From Cryobacterium mannosilyticum (GTDB lineage: Bacteria > Actinomycetota > Actinomycetes > Actinomycetales > Microbacteriaceae), in the NCBI RefSeq assembly GCF_004402705.1, contig NZ_SOFM01000040.1, positions 1-64,000 of the forward strand: a stretch of DNA of 64,000 bases, in the 5' to 3' direction. How positions within the stretch are numbered: the stretch's first letter is position 1; each line of letters opens with the position of its first letter. The position numbers and the translations under genes were made by a program. Shown piece after piece: positions 56,901 to 64,000 of this stretch. The notes under the pieces are model-generated. The model was not told the origin of the DNA, did not search any database, and saw only the letters and a list, made by a program, of their open reading frames with translations.

Positions 56901-59662
56901 ACATCGGCTTCAGCGTGACCGAAGGCAAGCAGACCACCTTCAACTACAACCTGGCCAGCCACGTGCTCACCATCGAAGCCACCGACCCGCCGCTCGCCGG
57001 CACCGGCCAGCAGCGCGCCCACTGGCTGAGCGAGAAGACGCTGGCCTGGCCGCGCGACCTGCTGCCGGTGAACACTGATCCGGCCGACCTCGTCTACGCC
57101 CTGCACTCCTCGCCGAATGCGACCCTTGCCCTCGTCGACGGCGCCGTGACCGGCGGCGACACCGTGAAACTCGCCTACGACAAGGCCGGGCTGACCGACG
57201 CCCAGAAGAAGGTGTTCCCCGCACTGGCGAACTCCGTCGTGCTGCGCCCGGTCGGCACCGACCGTGCCGCAATCGAGCGGCTGCTCACCACCCAGCTGCA
57301 GGTCAGCCAGGCCGGCGCCGGCGACGTGCTGAGCGCGCTCACCGGGGTTCAACTGCCCGGCGTGCTCGATGACCTCTACGCGGATGCCGCCACCGCCCGG
57401 CCGCTCGGCGTCACCTGGTCGAAGAAACGGCCGACCGTCTCGGTCTGGGCACCGACCGCGCAGAAGGTGGACCTGCTCGCCTGGACCGCCGGGGACGCCG
57501 CCGAACCCGAACGGGTCGCGCTGAAACGCCAGACCGACGGCACCTGGACGGCGACGGGCCAGAAGAACTGGGCCGACGCATCCTTCGCCTTCGAAGTCAC
57601 CGTGTTCGCACCGACCACCGGCAAGATCGAGGTGAACCAGGTCACCGACCCCTACTCGGTGGCCCTGACCACCAACTCGACCCGGTCGGTGTTCGTCGAC
57701 CTGGCGAACCGGGACTTCCGGCCGAAGAAGTGGGAGCGGGCCGAGTCGCCCGAGATCGAGAACCCCGTGGACCGTTCGATCTACGAACTGCACGTGCGTG
57801 ACTTCTCGATCTCCGACCAGAGCGTGCCAGCGGCGCTCCGTGGAACCTACGGCGCGTTCGGCGTGGACAGCGCCGGCACAAAGCACCTGAAGGAGCTGGC
57901 GGATGCCGGACTCAACACCGTGCACCTCCTGCCCACCTTCGACATCGCCACAATCGAGGAGGACCGCAGCAAGCAGGCCGTTCCGGCCTGTGACCTCGCC
58001 TCCTTCGGGCCGGCGTCGCCCGAGCAGCAGGCGTGCGTGCAGGCGGTGGCCGACACCGACGGCTTCAACTGGGGCTACGACCCGCTGCACTTCCAGGCGC
58101 CGGAGGGCTCCTACGCGGTCAACCCGCGCGGCGGAGCCCGGGTGGCGGAGTTCCGCAGCATGGTCGGCGCCCTGCACGACTACGGCCTCCAGGTCGTGCT
58201 CGACGAGGTCTACAACCACACCGCGGCGAGCGGCCAGACGGCCAAGTCCGTGCTCGACAAGGTTGTGCCCGGCTACTACCACCGGTTGAACCCGCTGGGC
58301 GCGGTCGAGACCTCGACCTGCTGCCAGAACGTGGCCACCGAGCACCGGCTGGCCGAACGGCTGATGGTCGACTCGGTCGTGCTCTGGGCCAGGGAGTACC
58401 GGGTCGACGGCTTCCGATTCGACCTGATGGGTCACCACTCGAAGGAGAACCTGCTGAACGTGCGGAAGGCGCTGAACACGCTCACCGAGAAGAAGGACGG
58501 AGTGGACGGCAAGGCCATCTACCTCTACGGCGAGGGCTGGGACTTCGGTGAGGTGGCGAAGAACGCGCTGTTCGAGCAGGCGAAACAGGGCCAGCTCGGC
58601 GGCACTGGCATCGGCACCTTCAACGACCGGCTGCGCGACGCCGTGCACGGCGGCAGTCCCGTCGACGGCGGCACGGTGCAGCAGCAGGGCTTCGGCACTG
58701 GCCTCGGCACCGATCCGAACGGCGCGGCGATCAACGGCACCCCGGAGCAGGCCCTGGCCAAGCTGGCCACGGCCAGCGACCTGGTGCGGCTGGGGCTCGC
58801 GGGGAACCTCCGTGACTTCAGTTTCGTCACCGGCGACGGCACGGTGAAGCGCGGCGACCAGCTCGACTACAACGGGTCCCCGGCCGGCTACGCCGACCAG
58901 CCGGCCGAGGTGATCAACTATGTCGACGCTCACGACAACGAGACGCTCTTCGACCTGCTCGCCCTCAAGATGCCGGCCGACTCCGCGATGACCGACCGGG
59001 TGCGGATGAACACCCTCTCCCTGGCCACCGCGACCCTCTCCCAGGCACCGTCGCTCTGGCACGCGGGCACCGATCTGCTGCGCTCCAAGTCCCTCGACCG
59101 GGACAGCTACAACTCGGGTGACTGGTTCAACCGGATCGACTGGACCGGCCAGACGAACAACTTCGGGGTGGGCCTGCCGTCGGCGGCCGCGAACAAGGAC
59201 AAATGGGACATCCAGCGGCCGCTGCTCGAGGACCCGGCGCTCGTGCCGACCCCGGCCGACATCGCGGCCGCGTCGAGCCAGGCGAAGGATCTGCTTCGGC
59301 TCAAGCAGTCGACCGAGCTGTTCCGGCTCGGCGACGCGAAGCTGATCAAGCAGAAACTGACCTTTCCGGCGGGAGGTCCGACCGAGATCCCCGGTGTCAT
59401 CGTGATGCGCCTCGACGACACCGTCGGCGCCGACGTCGACCGCAAGATCGACGGTTTGCTCACGGTGTTCAACGCGAGCCCCGAACCGCAGACGATCGTG
59501 CTGAAGGAGCTGGCCGGCAAGAGCTACCAGCTCAGCCGCACCCAGGCGACGGGCACGGATGCCGTGGTCAAGACCGCGACCTGGGACACGGCCACCGGCA
59601 CGGTCACCGTTCCCGCCCGCACCGTGGCCGTGCTCGTCGACGACCAGAAGCGGGGCCGGTAA
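53921..59662 (+). CDS. secreted amylopullulanase (alpha-amylase plus type I pullulanase)
   Basis: The 1,913-residue extracellular enzyme degrades starch, pullulan or glycogen. ATG 53921 has GGGGAGAG upstream. A signal peptide (about 1-35) is followed by an X25-type pullulanase module (NELGCTADWAPDC). The first GH13 catalytic domain comes next, with Asp412 (GFRIDTVK), Glu446 (FGEVYDA) and Asp516 (GNHDMGR). Two further X25 modules start near 826 and 925. The second GH13 is of pullulanase type: FNWGYDPLHF, Asp1501 (FRFDLMGHH), Glu1538 (YGEGWDFG) and Asp1672 (DAHDNE). Each GH13 has a complete Asp/Glu/Asp triad. The two domains should cut alpha-1,4 and alpha-1,6 bonds. No cell-wall anchor is visible. 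Confidence 0.92.
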   Translation: MLTERTAARRILATIGSGAIIVSGLVFAPIAAAAATPTVALVGSLQNELGCTADWAPDCNATDLAPTGVDGVWAAEFTLPAGSYDYKVALNDSWDVAYGLDGGADNIPLTIAGDSTLRFTFDLAKKRVGLEALSLAGPYSAADAPLATAPIREPGSNEQFYFVMTDRFRDGDPTNNTAGLGADPQVSGFDPTNKGFYNGGDLAGLRSSLDYIQGLGTSALWLTPSFMNNPVQGVGVNASAGYHGYWITDFTKIDPHLGANAELEALIADAHARGIKVYFDIITNHTADLIDNAEKKYSYIDKATSPYTTAAGVAFDPADYAGKTDFPVLDTTSFPYTPTLSAENANRKVPAWLNDPTLYHNRGDSTFEGESALDGDFSGLDDLMTENPTVVNGFIDVYKTWVDLGIDGFRIDTVKHVNLEFWQTWSTAVRDYARANGKPDFFMFGEVYDADAAKTSPYVRKTDLSSVLDFGFQSQATSFAAGNSAKGLSQLFASDDRYTTPDSNAYALPTFLGNHDMGRIGSFLKSTDSPVQRDKLAHDLMYLTRGQPVVYYGDEQGFAGTGGDKDARQSLFASQVTDYQNQPLITGETAGSVDRFGTDVPLYTHISALSALRKNNPALATGAQIERYTDTGAGIYAFSRVDRTAKIEHLVAVNNSATARTVTVPTLTDNAAFSVLYGAGTPGTTSATGDLSVTVPALGSVVLVADRPVTAPSAATAITVAAPKAGAGVSGVSPVAATVDEGTWAETGFAWRVVGSPDWSALGTAEDTTPRVFHDTAGLATGTLVEYRAVTTDAAGQRAAASTYASVGNTVSLADTAPPTPAIDLVTVAGSLDSEIGCAGDWQPGCEAAKLTKRADGVYAGTFDLPAGAYEYKIAINGSWDINYGAGGVPNGANVAFTAPGGPVTFYFDPRNNFFQNTAQGPIVVAAGSFQEEAGCPGDWKPDCLATWLQDVDGDGILSWSTSTLPTGSYEGKVAHNLGWDENYGANGVPNGANIGFSVTEGKQTTFNYNLASHVLTIEATDPPLAGTGQQRAHWLSEKTLAWPRDLLPVNTDPADLVYALHSSPNATLALVDGAVTGGDTVKLAYDKAGLTDAQKKVFPALANSVVLRPVGTDRAAIERLLTTQLQVSQAGAGDVLSALTGVQLPGVLDDLYADAATARPLGVTWSKKRPTVSVWAPTAQKVDLLAWTAGDAAEPERVALKRQTDGTWTATGQKNWADASFAFEVTVFAPTTGKIEVNQVTDPYSVALTTNSTRSVFVDLANRDFRPKKWERAESPEIENPVDRSIYELHVRDFSISDQSVPAALRGTYGAFGVDSAGTKHLKELADAGLNTVHLLPTFDIATIEEDRSKQAVPACDLASFGPASPEQQACVQAVADTDGFNWGYDPLHFQAPEGSYAVNPRGGARVAEFRSMVGALHDYGLQVVLDEVYNHTAASGQTAKSVLDKVVPGYYHRLNPLGAVETSTCCQNVATEHRLAERLMVDSVVLWAREYRVDGFRFDLMGHHSKENLLNVRKALNTLTEKKDGVDGKAIYLYGEGWDFGEVAKNALFEQAKQGQLGGTGIGTFNDRLRDAVHGGSPVDGGTVQQQGFGTGLGTDPNGAAINGTPEQALAKLATASDLVRLGLAGNLRDFSFVTGDGTVKRGDQLDYNGSPAGYADQPAEVINYVDAHDNETLFDLLALKMPADSAMTDRVRMNTLSLATATLSQAPSLWHAGTDLLRSKSLDRDSYNSGDWFNRIDWTGQTNNFGVGLPSAAANKDKWDIQRPLLEDPALVPTPADIAAASSQAKDLLRLKQSTELFRLGDAKLIKQKLTFPAGGPTEIPGVIVMRLDDTVGADVDRKIDGLLTVFNASPEPQTIVLKELAGKSYQLSRTQATGTDAVVKTATWDTATGTVTVPARTVAVLVDDQKRGR

Positions 59663-59671
59663 CCCCCGGGG

Positions 59672-62368
59672 TCATGCGCCGGGATGCATCAGGCGCCAGA
59701 TCCGGTCGCGCGACATCGGCAGCTCGTAGGGGCGGATGCCGATGGCGTCGCGCACCGCATTGGCCAGGGCCGGGGCGACCGGGTTGTAGGGCGACTCGCT
59801 CATCGACTTCGCGCCGAGCGGGCCGAGCGCATCCGTCGTCTCGGCGAAGTACACCTCGGTCACCGGCAGGTCGGCCAGCAGCGGGATGTGGTAGTTTCGC
59901 AGCACGCTCGTGGTGACCCGGCCGGCCCCGTCGAGGATGACCTCCTCGAACAGCGAGGAGCCGATCGCCTGGGCGACGCCGCCCTCGATCTGGCCGCGGC
60001 ACTGGTCGGGGTTCATCACGACCCCGGCGTCCGCGGCCTGGATCGACTGGAGGATGAGCACCTCCCCGGTGAGGGTTGACACCGCCACCCGGAACGCCTG
60101 CACGTTGAACGCGACCGAGCGCCTCGCGCCGTCCTCGTCGGCCTCGGCGCTCACGGGGGCCGGCCCGTATGTCCCGGCGCTGAGCTTCTCCGCCAGACGC
60201 GTCGCCGCACGCAGCACGGCCTTGCCGGCGACGACGACCCCGGCCGAGCCGTACGCGCCCGTGTCGTAACCGGATGCGTCGGTGTCGGAGTGCAGGATGT
60301 CGATCAGGCCGGGGTCGATGTTCAGCGCCGTCGCCGCGAGCTGGGCGTGCACGGTGGTCGTGCCGTTGCCGAACTCGGCCGTGCCGACCCGCACCGTGTA
60401 CCGGCCGGTCGGCTCCAGGGTCACCGAGGCGTGCGCGAAGTGCCCGCGCGGCGGCATGGTGGCGATCATCGCGGTCGCCATTCCCTCGCCCACCTGCCAC
60501 TCCGGGCCGTCGGGCGCCGCCACACCGTTGCCGCGCTCGAGCGCGGCCTGGGCCAGGTCGAGGCACTGGTCGAGGCCGTAGCTGCCGAAGATCAGGTCGT
60601 CGCCCTCCACCCGGGTGACCACCAGCGGGTCGGCCGGGCCGACGCAGTTGAGCCGCCGCAGGTCGAACGGGTTCATCCCCAGGTCGCGGGCGAGGTCGTC
60701 GACGGCGGACTCGATCCCGAAGATCACCTGGCCGAGACCGTAGCCGCGGAACGCGCCGGAGGGGAGGTTGTTCGTGTACACGCTCTGGGCATCCACCCGC
60801 TTGTTCGGCACCGCGTAGAGGCTCACCGACTCCGAGGTGCCGTGGAACATCACCCCGGGGCCGTGGTTGCCGTAGGCGCCGGTGTCGGAGAGCACGCCGA
60901 CCTTGAGCGCGGTGAGCCGGCCCTCGTCGGTTGCGCCGAGGGTGACCTTCACCCGCATCGGATGGCGCAGCGGCGCCGCGGTCAGCTCGTCGGTGCGGCT
61001 GAACTCGTACTGCACCGGCCGCCCGGTCTTCAGCACGGCGAGGGTGACGACGTCCTCGGTGAGGATCTCCTGCTTGCCGCCGAAACCGCCGCCGACCCGG
61101 GCGGTGAACACGCGCACGCCCGCCGGGTCCAAGTCGAACAGCCGGCAGATCTCCCGGTGCACCAGGAAGGGCACCTGGGAGCTCGTGCGGAGCACCAGCC
61201 GGTCGTCCTCGAGCCAGCCGATCGTGGCATGGGTCTCCAGCTGGGTGTGCGCCACCCGCTGCGTCTGCCAGTCTCCGGTGACGAGCCGGGTGGCCTCGAC
61301 CAGGCCGGCCTCGAGATCGCCGTACTCGCCGTGCAGCTCGGCGACGAGGTTGCGCCCCGGGTCGGCCAGGCGGCTTACGGCGGCGTCCTTGTCGCCGTGC
61401 ACGAGGGCGGCCCCCGGGAGGAGGGCCTCCGCCGGGTCGAAGACCGCGGGCAGCAGCTCGTAGTCGACGGAGATCAGCCGGCAGGCGGCCTCGGCGATCG
61501 CCACGGTGTCGGCGACGACGGCCGCGACCCGCTGGCCGCGGAACCGCAGCACCCGGTCGAAGACGAGGGTGTCGTCCGGGTCGTCGAGCCGGTCCTCGTG
61601 CCGGCCGGTGGAGTAGAGGGTGGCGGGGGAGTCGGCGTGGCTGAGCACGGCGTGCACGCCCGGCAGGGCGGCGGCCGCCCGGGTGTCGATCGAGCGGATG
61701 CGCGCGTGGGCATGCGGGCTCCGCAGCACACTCAGGTGAGTCAGGCCGGGCACGGCGACGTCGAGCGTGTACGGTTCCTGCCCGCTCACGATCCGTTCAC
61801 TCGCCGGGGCGCGCAGCGAGGTGCCGACCTTGCCGGTGCGGATCACCCGGCCCAGAGTCGAGGCGGGGGCGTCGACGGGAGTCTCGGCGGGAGTCTCGGC
61901 GGGAGTTTCGACGGGGGCGCACGCCGACCCGTCCGAGGGTGTGTGCGTGCCGCGGATGGCGTCCGCGATCGAGCGATAACCGGTGCAGCGGCACAGGTTG
62001 CCCTTGAGCAGGCGCGGCAGGTCGTCGTGGTCGTGCTCGGTCAGGGTGGAGGCGGTCACGACCATGCCGGGGGTGCAGAAGCCGCACTGGAAGCCGCCGG
62101 CGTCGACGAAGCGCTGCTGTACCGGTGCGAGGTTGCCGGGCAGGCCCAGTCCGGCCGCGGTCGTGACCTGCGTGTCCTCGGCGCGGAAGGCCGGGAAGAC
62201 ACAGGAGTGCACGGGAGTGCCGTCGACCAGCACCGAGCAGGCGCCGCAGTCGCCCGTGTCGCAGCCCTTCTTCACCTCGAAGTGCTCCTGCTCGCGCAGG
62301 AAGGAGCGCAGGCACTGCCCGGGGGCGGCCTGGGCGTCGACCGGCGACCCGTTCACGGCGAGCCTCAT
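59672..62368 (-). CDS. xanthine dehydrogenase-type enzyme, fused [2Fe-2S] and molybdenum subunits
   Basis: The start at ATG 62368 (MRLAVNGSPVDAQAAPGQ) overlaps the FAD gene stop by 4 bp. The product is 898 residues. Residues 1-160 are the two-cluster iron-sulfur domain: KGCDTGDCGACSVLVDG, then CGFCTPGMVV and NLCRCTGYRSI. An Ala/Pro/Glu/Thr repeat linker (PAETPAETP) joins this to the molybdopterin domain (ASERIVSGQEPYTLDV, RVGGGFGGKQEILTEDV, SGAFRGYGLGQ, and the active-site Glu in GAKSMSESPYNP). In most bacteria the two are separate subunits. Xanthine is a likely substrate because guaD is nearby, but aldehydes or other heterocycles cannot be excluded. Confidence 0.88.
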   Translation of the reverse strand: MRLAVNGSPVDAQAAPGQCLRSFLREQEHFEVKKGCDTGDCGACSVLVDGTPVHSCVFPAFRAEDTQVTTAAGLGLPGNLAPVQQRFVDAGGFQCGFCTPGMVVTASTLTEHDHDDLPRLLKGNLCRCTGYRSIADAIRGTHTPSDGSACAPVETPAETPAETPVDAPASTLGRVIRTGKVGTSLRAPASERIVSGQEPYTLDVAVPGLTHLSVLRSPHAHARIRSIDTRAAAALPGVHAVLSHADSPATLYSTGRHEDRLDDPDDTLVFDRVLRFRGQRVAAVVADTVAIAEAACRLISVDYELLPAVFDPAEALLPGAALVHGDKDAAVSRLADPGRNLVAELHGEYGDLEAGLVEATRLVTGDWQTQRVAHTQLETHATIGWLEDDRLVLRTSSQVPFLVHREICRLFDLDPAGVRVFTARVGGGFGGKQEILTEDVVTLAVLKTGRPVQYEFSRTDELTAAPLRHPMRVKVTLGATDEGRLTALKVGVLSDTGAYGNHGPGVMFHGTSESVSLYAVPNKRVDAQSVYTNNLPSGAFRGYGLGQVIFGIESAVDDLARDLGMNPFDLRRLNCVGPADPLVVTRVEGDDLIFGSYGLDQCLDLAQAALERGNGVAAPDGPEWQVGEGMATAMIATMPPRGHFAHASVTLEPTGRYTVRVGTAEFGNGTTTVHAQLAATALNIDPGLIDILHSDTDASGYDTGAYGSAGVVVAGKAVLRAATRLAEKLSAGTYGPAPVSAEADEDGARRSVAFNVQAFRVAVSTLTGEVLILQSIQAADAGVVMNPDQCRGQIEGGVAQAIGSSLFEEVILDGAGRVTTSVLRNYHIPLLADLPVTEVYFAETTDALGPLGAKSMSESPYNPVAPALANAVRDAIGIRPYELPMSRDRIWRLMHPGA
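61877..61912 (-). repeat. 12-bp x3 repeat in the domain linker
   Basis: Three copies of gggagtctcggc (the last with two changes) encode the TPAE units of the linker between the iron-sulfur and molybdenum domains. Confidence 0.85.
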
Positions 62369-63225
62369 GCCCGCACCCCCTCGCGCGCGTCCTCCCAGGA
62401 GTAGCCCGGGTTGCCCTGCCCGTGAGTGAGTTCGGCCCGGATCTCCTCGCCCAGCACGCCGCTCACGGCGCGGCGCCAGTCGGCGGCGCCGTGGGCATCC
62501 GTGAACCAGGCGTCGATCGCGGCGATGTCGCGCGCGAGCGCGCTCGCCGAGGGGGCGGAGTCGTAGCGGAGCTGCACCGGGTGCACGGTACCGGCGGTGA
62601 CGGTGAGCACGAAGCCGCCGTCGGCGTCGGAGCGGCCGATCAGCAGGGTGCCGGAGCGGCCGAGCGGGGAGAGGGCGATCCGGCGGAAGGCCGTGCGGGA
62701 GCGCAGCGTCGACGCCGGGAGGAAGACCGAGCGCAGCACATCGCCGGGGTCCAGCCGGTTGGCCTGGTTGCCCGTCACGAAGTCCACGGCGGGCAGGCGC
62801 TCGTCGCTGCCGTCCGCGCGCCAGAGGAGGACCTCGCCGTCGAGGGCCGCGGCCAGCGCCGTCATCGGCCCGGCCGGCAGCGACGCGCACAGGTTGCCGC
62901 CGACCGTGGCGACGTTCCAGATCTTGAACGAGCCGTAGAGTGCGGCGGCGCACTGGAAGAAGAGCGGATGCGCGGCCAGCCCGATCGCTTCCGGCAGCCG
63001 GGACAGCTGGGCGATGGTGCAGGTGGCGGCGATGTCGAGGCCCCCATCGGTGACCGTGAGCGGCTCCCAGCCGAGGCTCTGCAGGTCGACCAGCCCGGTC
63101 AGGTGGGTCTGCGGCTCGCCGAACAGGTCGGTGCCGCCGGCCAGCGGCGCCACCGTCGGCCCGAGGGCGGCCAGGTCGTCGCGGCTGCGGGCAGAGGTGA
63201 GAGTCAGAACGGTGTTCAGATCCAT
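62365..63225 (-). CDS. FAD-binding subunit of a xanthine dehydrogenase-type enzyme
   Basis: The 286-residue medium subunit (CutM/XdhB type) passes electrons from the Fe-S clusters to FAD. TVAPLAGGTDLFGEPQ carries the first FAD motif and FKIWNVATVGGNLCASLPAGP the second, followed by ALDGEVLLWRADG and the CO-dehydrogenase flavoprotein C-terminal domain. It precedes and overlaps the fused Fe-S/Mo gene by 4 bp (ATGA), so the enzyme is a two-polypeptide complex. Confidence 0.92.
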   Translation of the reverse strand: MDLNTVLTLTSARSRDDLAALGPTVAPLAGGTDLFGEPQTHLTGLVDLQSLGWEPLTVTDGGLDIAATCTIAQLSRLPEAIGLAAHPLFFQCAAALYGSFKIWNVATVGGNLCASLPAGPMTALAAALDGEVLLWRADGSDERLPAVDFVTGNQANRLDPGDVLRSVFLPASTLRSRTAFRRIALSPLGRSGTLLIGRSDADGGFVLTVTAGTVHPVQLRYDSAPSASALARDIAAIDAWFTDAHGAADWRRAVSGVLGEEIRAELTHGQGNPGYSWEDAREGVRA

Positions 63226-63242
63226 CGCTTATCCCCAATGAA

Positions 63243-63275
63243 CTAAGTTGCTAGGTTTCCAAGATAAAACTTAGC
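63243..63275. promoter_or_regulatory. candidate operator/promoter of the dehydrogenase operon
   Basis: GCTAGGTTT (63250-63258) and AAACTTAGC (63267-63275) are inverted 9-bp arms (8 of 9 paired) with an 8-bp spacer. A third half-site CTAAGTT lies at 63243-63249. The patch is AT-rich in a GC-rich surrounding and ends 18 bp from the start codon, so it probably covers the promoter. Confidence 0.45.
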
Positions 63276-63372
63276 GGAGTAGCACGGGGTCGACGACCCG
63301 GCGCGCATCCTCACGGCCTCTTCACACCAATGCCCTCGGAGCAGGCGGTGTGCAGGCACGATAGCGCGAAAG

Positions 63373-63957
63373 TCAGGCGGAGGGGTCCGCGCCAGGGTGG
63401 TCGACGTCTGGCTGGTCGATGGCGGAGTGGTCGACGCCGTGCAGCTGGTCCAGGATGTGATCGAGCACGTCGTCGAGGAGGGTGAGACCATCGCGCACCC
63501 CACCGCTCGAGCCGGGCAGGTTGACGATCAGGGTGCGGCCGCGGGCGATGCCGGCCCGGCCGCGGGAGAGCACGGCCAGGGGAGTCGAGACGGCGCCCCG
63601 TCGGCGCAGCTCCTCCATCAGGCCGGGCAGCTCCCGGTCGAGCAGCGGCCCGGTCTGCTCGGGGGTGTGGTCGTGCGGGCTGACGCCGGTGCCGCCCGTG
63701 GTGATCACCAGGTCGTAGCCTGCGTCGACCGCGGCCCGCAGTGCCGCCCCGACCGGGTCGCCGTCGGGCACCACGTGGCGGCCGAGCACGGTCCAGCCGC
63801 GGTCGATCAGCCAGGCGTCGATGACGGGGCCGGTGCGGTCCGGGTAGATGCCCGCCGCCGCGCGCGTGGACGCCACGATGACCTGGGCGGTGCGCTCCGG
63901 GTGCGGGACGCGGATCGGGGCTGTCGCGGGTGCTTTCACGCCTCCATCCTGCCCCAC
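63373..63957 (-). CDS. mogA: molybdopterin adenylyltransferase (MogA/MoaB family)
   Basis: The 194-residue protein activates molybdopterin by adenylation before MoeA acts. RTAQVIVASTRAAAGIYPDRTGPVI opens the MoCF domain. DLVITTGGTGVSPHDHTPEQT and LIVNLPGSSGGVRDGL are the two substrate-binding motifs. The start is GTG 63957 or GTG 63939; neither has a well-spaced ribosome site, so the first 6 residues are uncertain. The C-terminal 20 residues (DHSAIDQPDVDHPGADP) form a low-complexity Asp/His/Pro tail. It completes the Moco gene set of the window. Confidence 0.9.
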   Translation of the reverse strand: MGQDGGVKAPATAPIRVPHPERTAQVIVASTRAAAGIYPDRTGPVIDAWLIDRGWTVLGRHVVPDGDPVGAALRAAVDAGYDLVITTGGTGVSPHDHTPEQTGPLLDRELPGLMEELRRRGAVSTPLAVLSRGRAGIARGRTLIVNLPGSSGGVRDGLTLLDDVLDHILDQLHGVDHSAIDQPDVDHPGADPSA

Positions 63958-64000
63958 CGACCGGCGCGGCCGGCCCGAACGCCCCGAACGGGCCTCGGCC

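Noticed and set aside
59672..63238. A single 1,188-residue frame covering the whole dehydrogenase locus
   Set aside because: Upstream of 62368 the frame is an out-of-phase reading of the FAD-subunit gene; the protein proper starts at MRLAVNGSP.

Overview
The window is about 64 kb of GC-rich chromosomal DNA from an actinobacterium, most likely a member of the Microbacteriaceae (Cryobacterium-like). Supporting signs are the very high GC, frequent GTG starts, many 4-bp ATGA overlaps, some apparently leaderless starts, DUF2017 next to clpS, a MoeZ-type MoeB-rhodanese, a PcaL fusion and the frequent ggatgcc codon context. The family name is inference from style; no rRNA or tRNA gene was seen.

Layout. 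(1) 1-4,085: a decayed HNH-endonuclease tail, a sensor kinase/response regulator pair, and two reverse genes for secreted or membrane-anchored low-complexity proteins. (2) 4,086-12,267: pobA-pcaHGB-pcaL-pcaIJF, a complete route from 4-hydroxybenzoate through protocatechuate and beta-ketoadipate to succinyl-CoA and acetyl-CoA. (3) 12,310-33,782: a nitrogen-oxide respiration island. It has moaE; a DUF2249 gene, an NnrS-like membrane protein and a large membrane-anchored copper nitrite reductase; a quinol-type NO reductase with three accessory genes; a radical SAM/SPASM gene divergent from two SufR-like HTH regulators; narGHJI; a DUF2231 gene; and narK. (4) 33,930-44,813: molybdenum cofactor genes (moaD, DUF6457, mobA, moaC, moeA, moeB), a phd-relE toxin-antitoxin pair with a DUF1877 gene, moaA, fdhD, a RibD/DHFR-like gene and an FdhF/YdeP-type oxidoreductase. 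(5) 45,047-52,000: a HEAT-repeat GT4 plus GT1 glycosyltransferase pair, DUF2017-clpS, a YoaK membrane protein, a MocA-like nucleotidyltransferase, sixA and a SHOCT gene. (6) 52,060-63,957: guanine deaminase, a 1,913-residue secreted amylopullulanase behind two LacI-type operators, a two-subunit xanthine-dehydrogenase-like enzyme, and mogA.

How it fits together. NarK would import nitrate and NarGHI reduce it to nitrite. The NirK fusion would reduce nitrite to NO, and qNor would reduce NO to N2O. No nosZ is visible, so this looks like a truncated denitrifier ending at N2O. The Moco genes serve NarG, the FdhF-like enzyme and the xanthine-dehydrogenase-like enzyme. The two regulators keep a three-cysteine pattern expected to hold an Fe-S cluster and lie directly upstream of narG, so they are natural candidates for NO/O2 control.

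The most unusual items are the NirK polypeptide (polytopic membrane domain, extra type-1 copper cupredoxin and two-domain NirK in one chain), the uncharacterised cysteine-motif membrane protein and SPFH protein coupled to qNor, the HEAT-GT4/GT1 pair, and an abundance of short tandem repeats. Repeats inside genes have units divisible by three, while those between genes have 10, 11, 14, 16 or 17 bp units.
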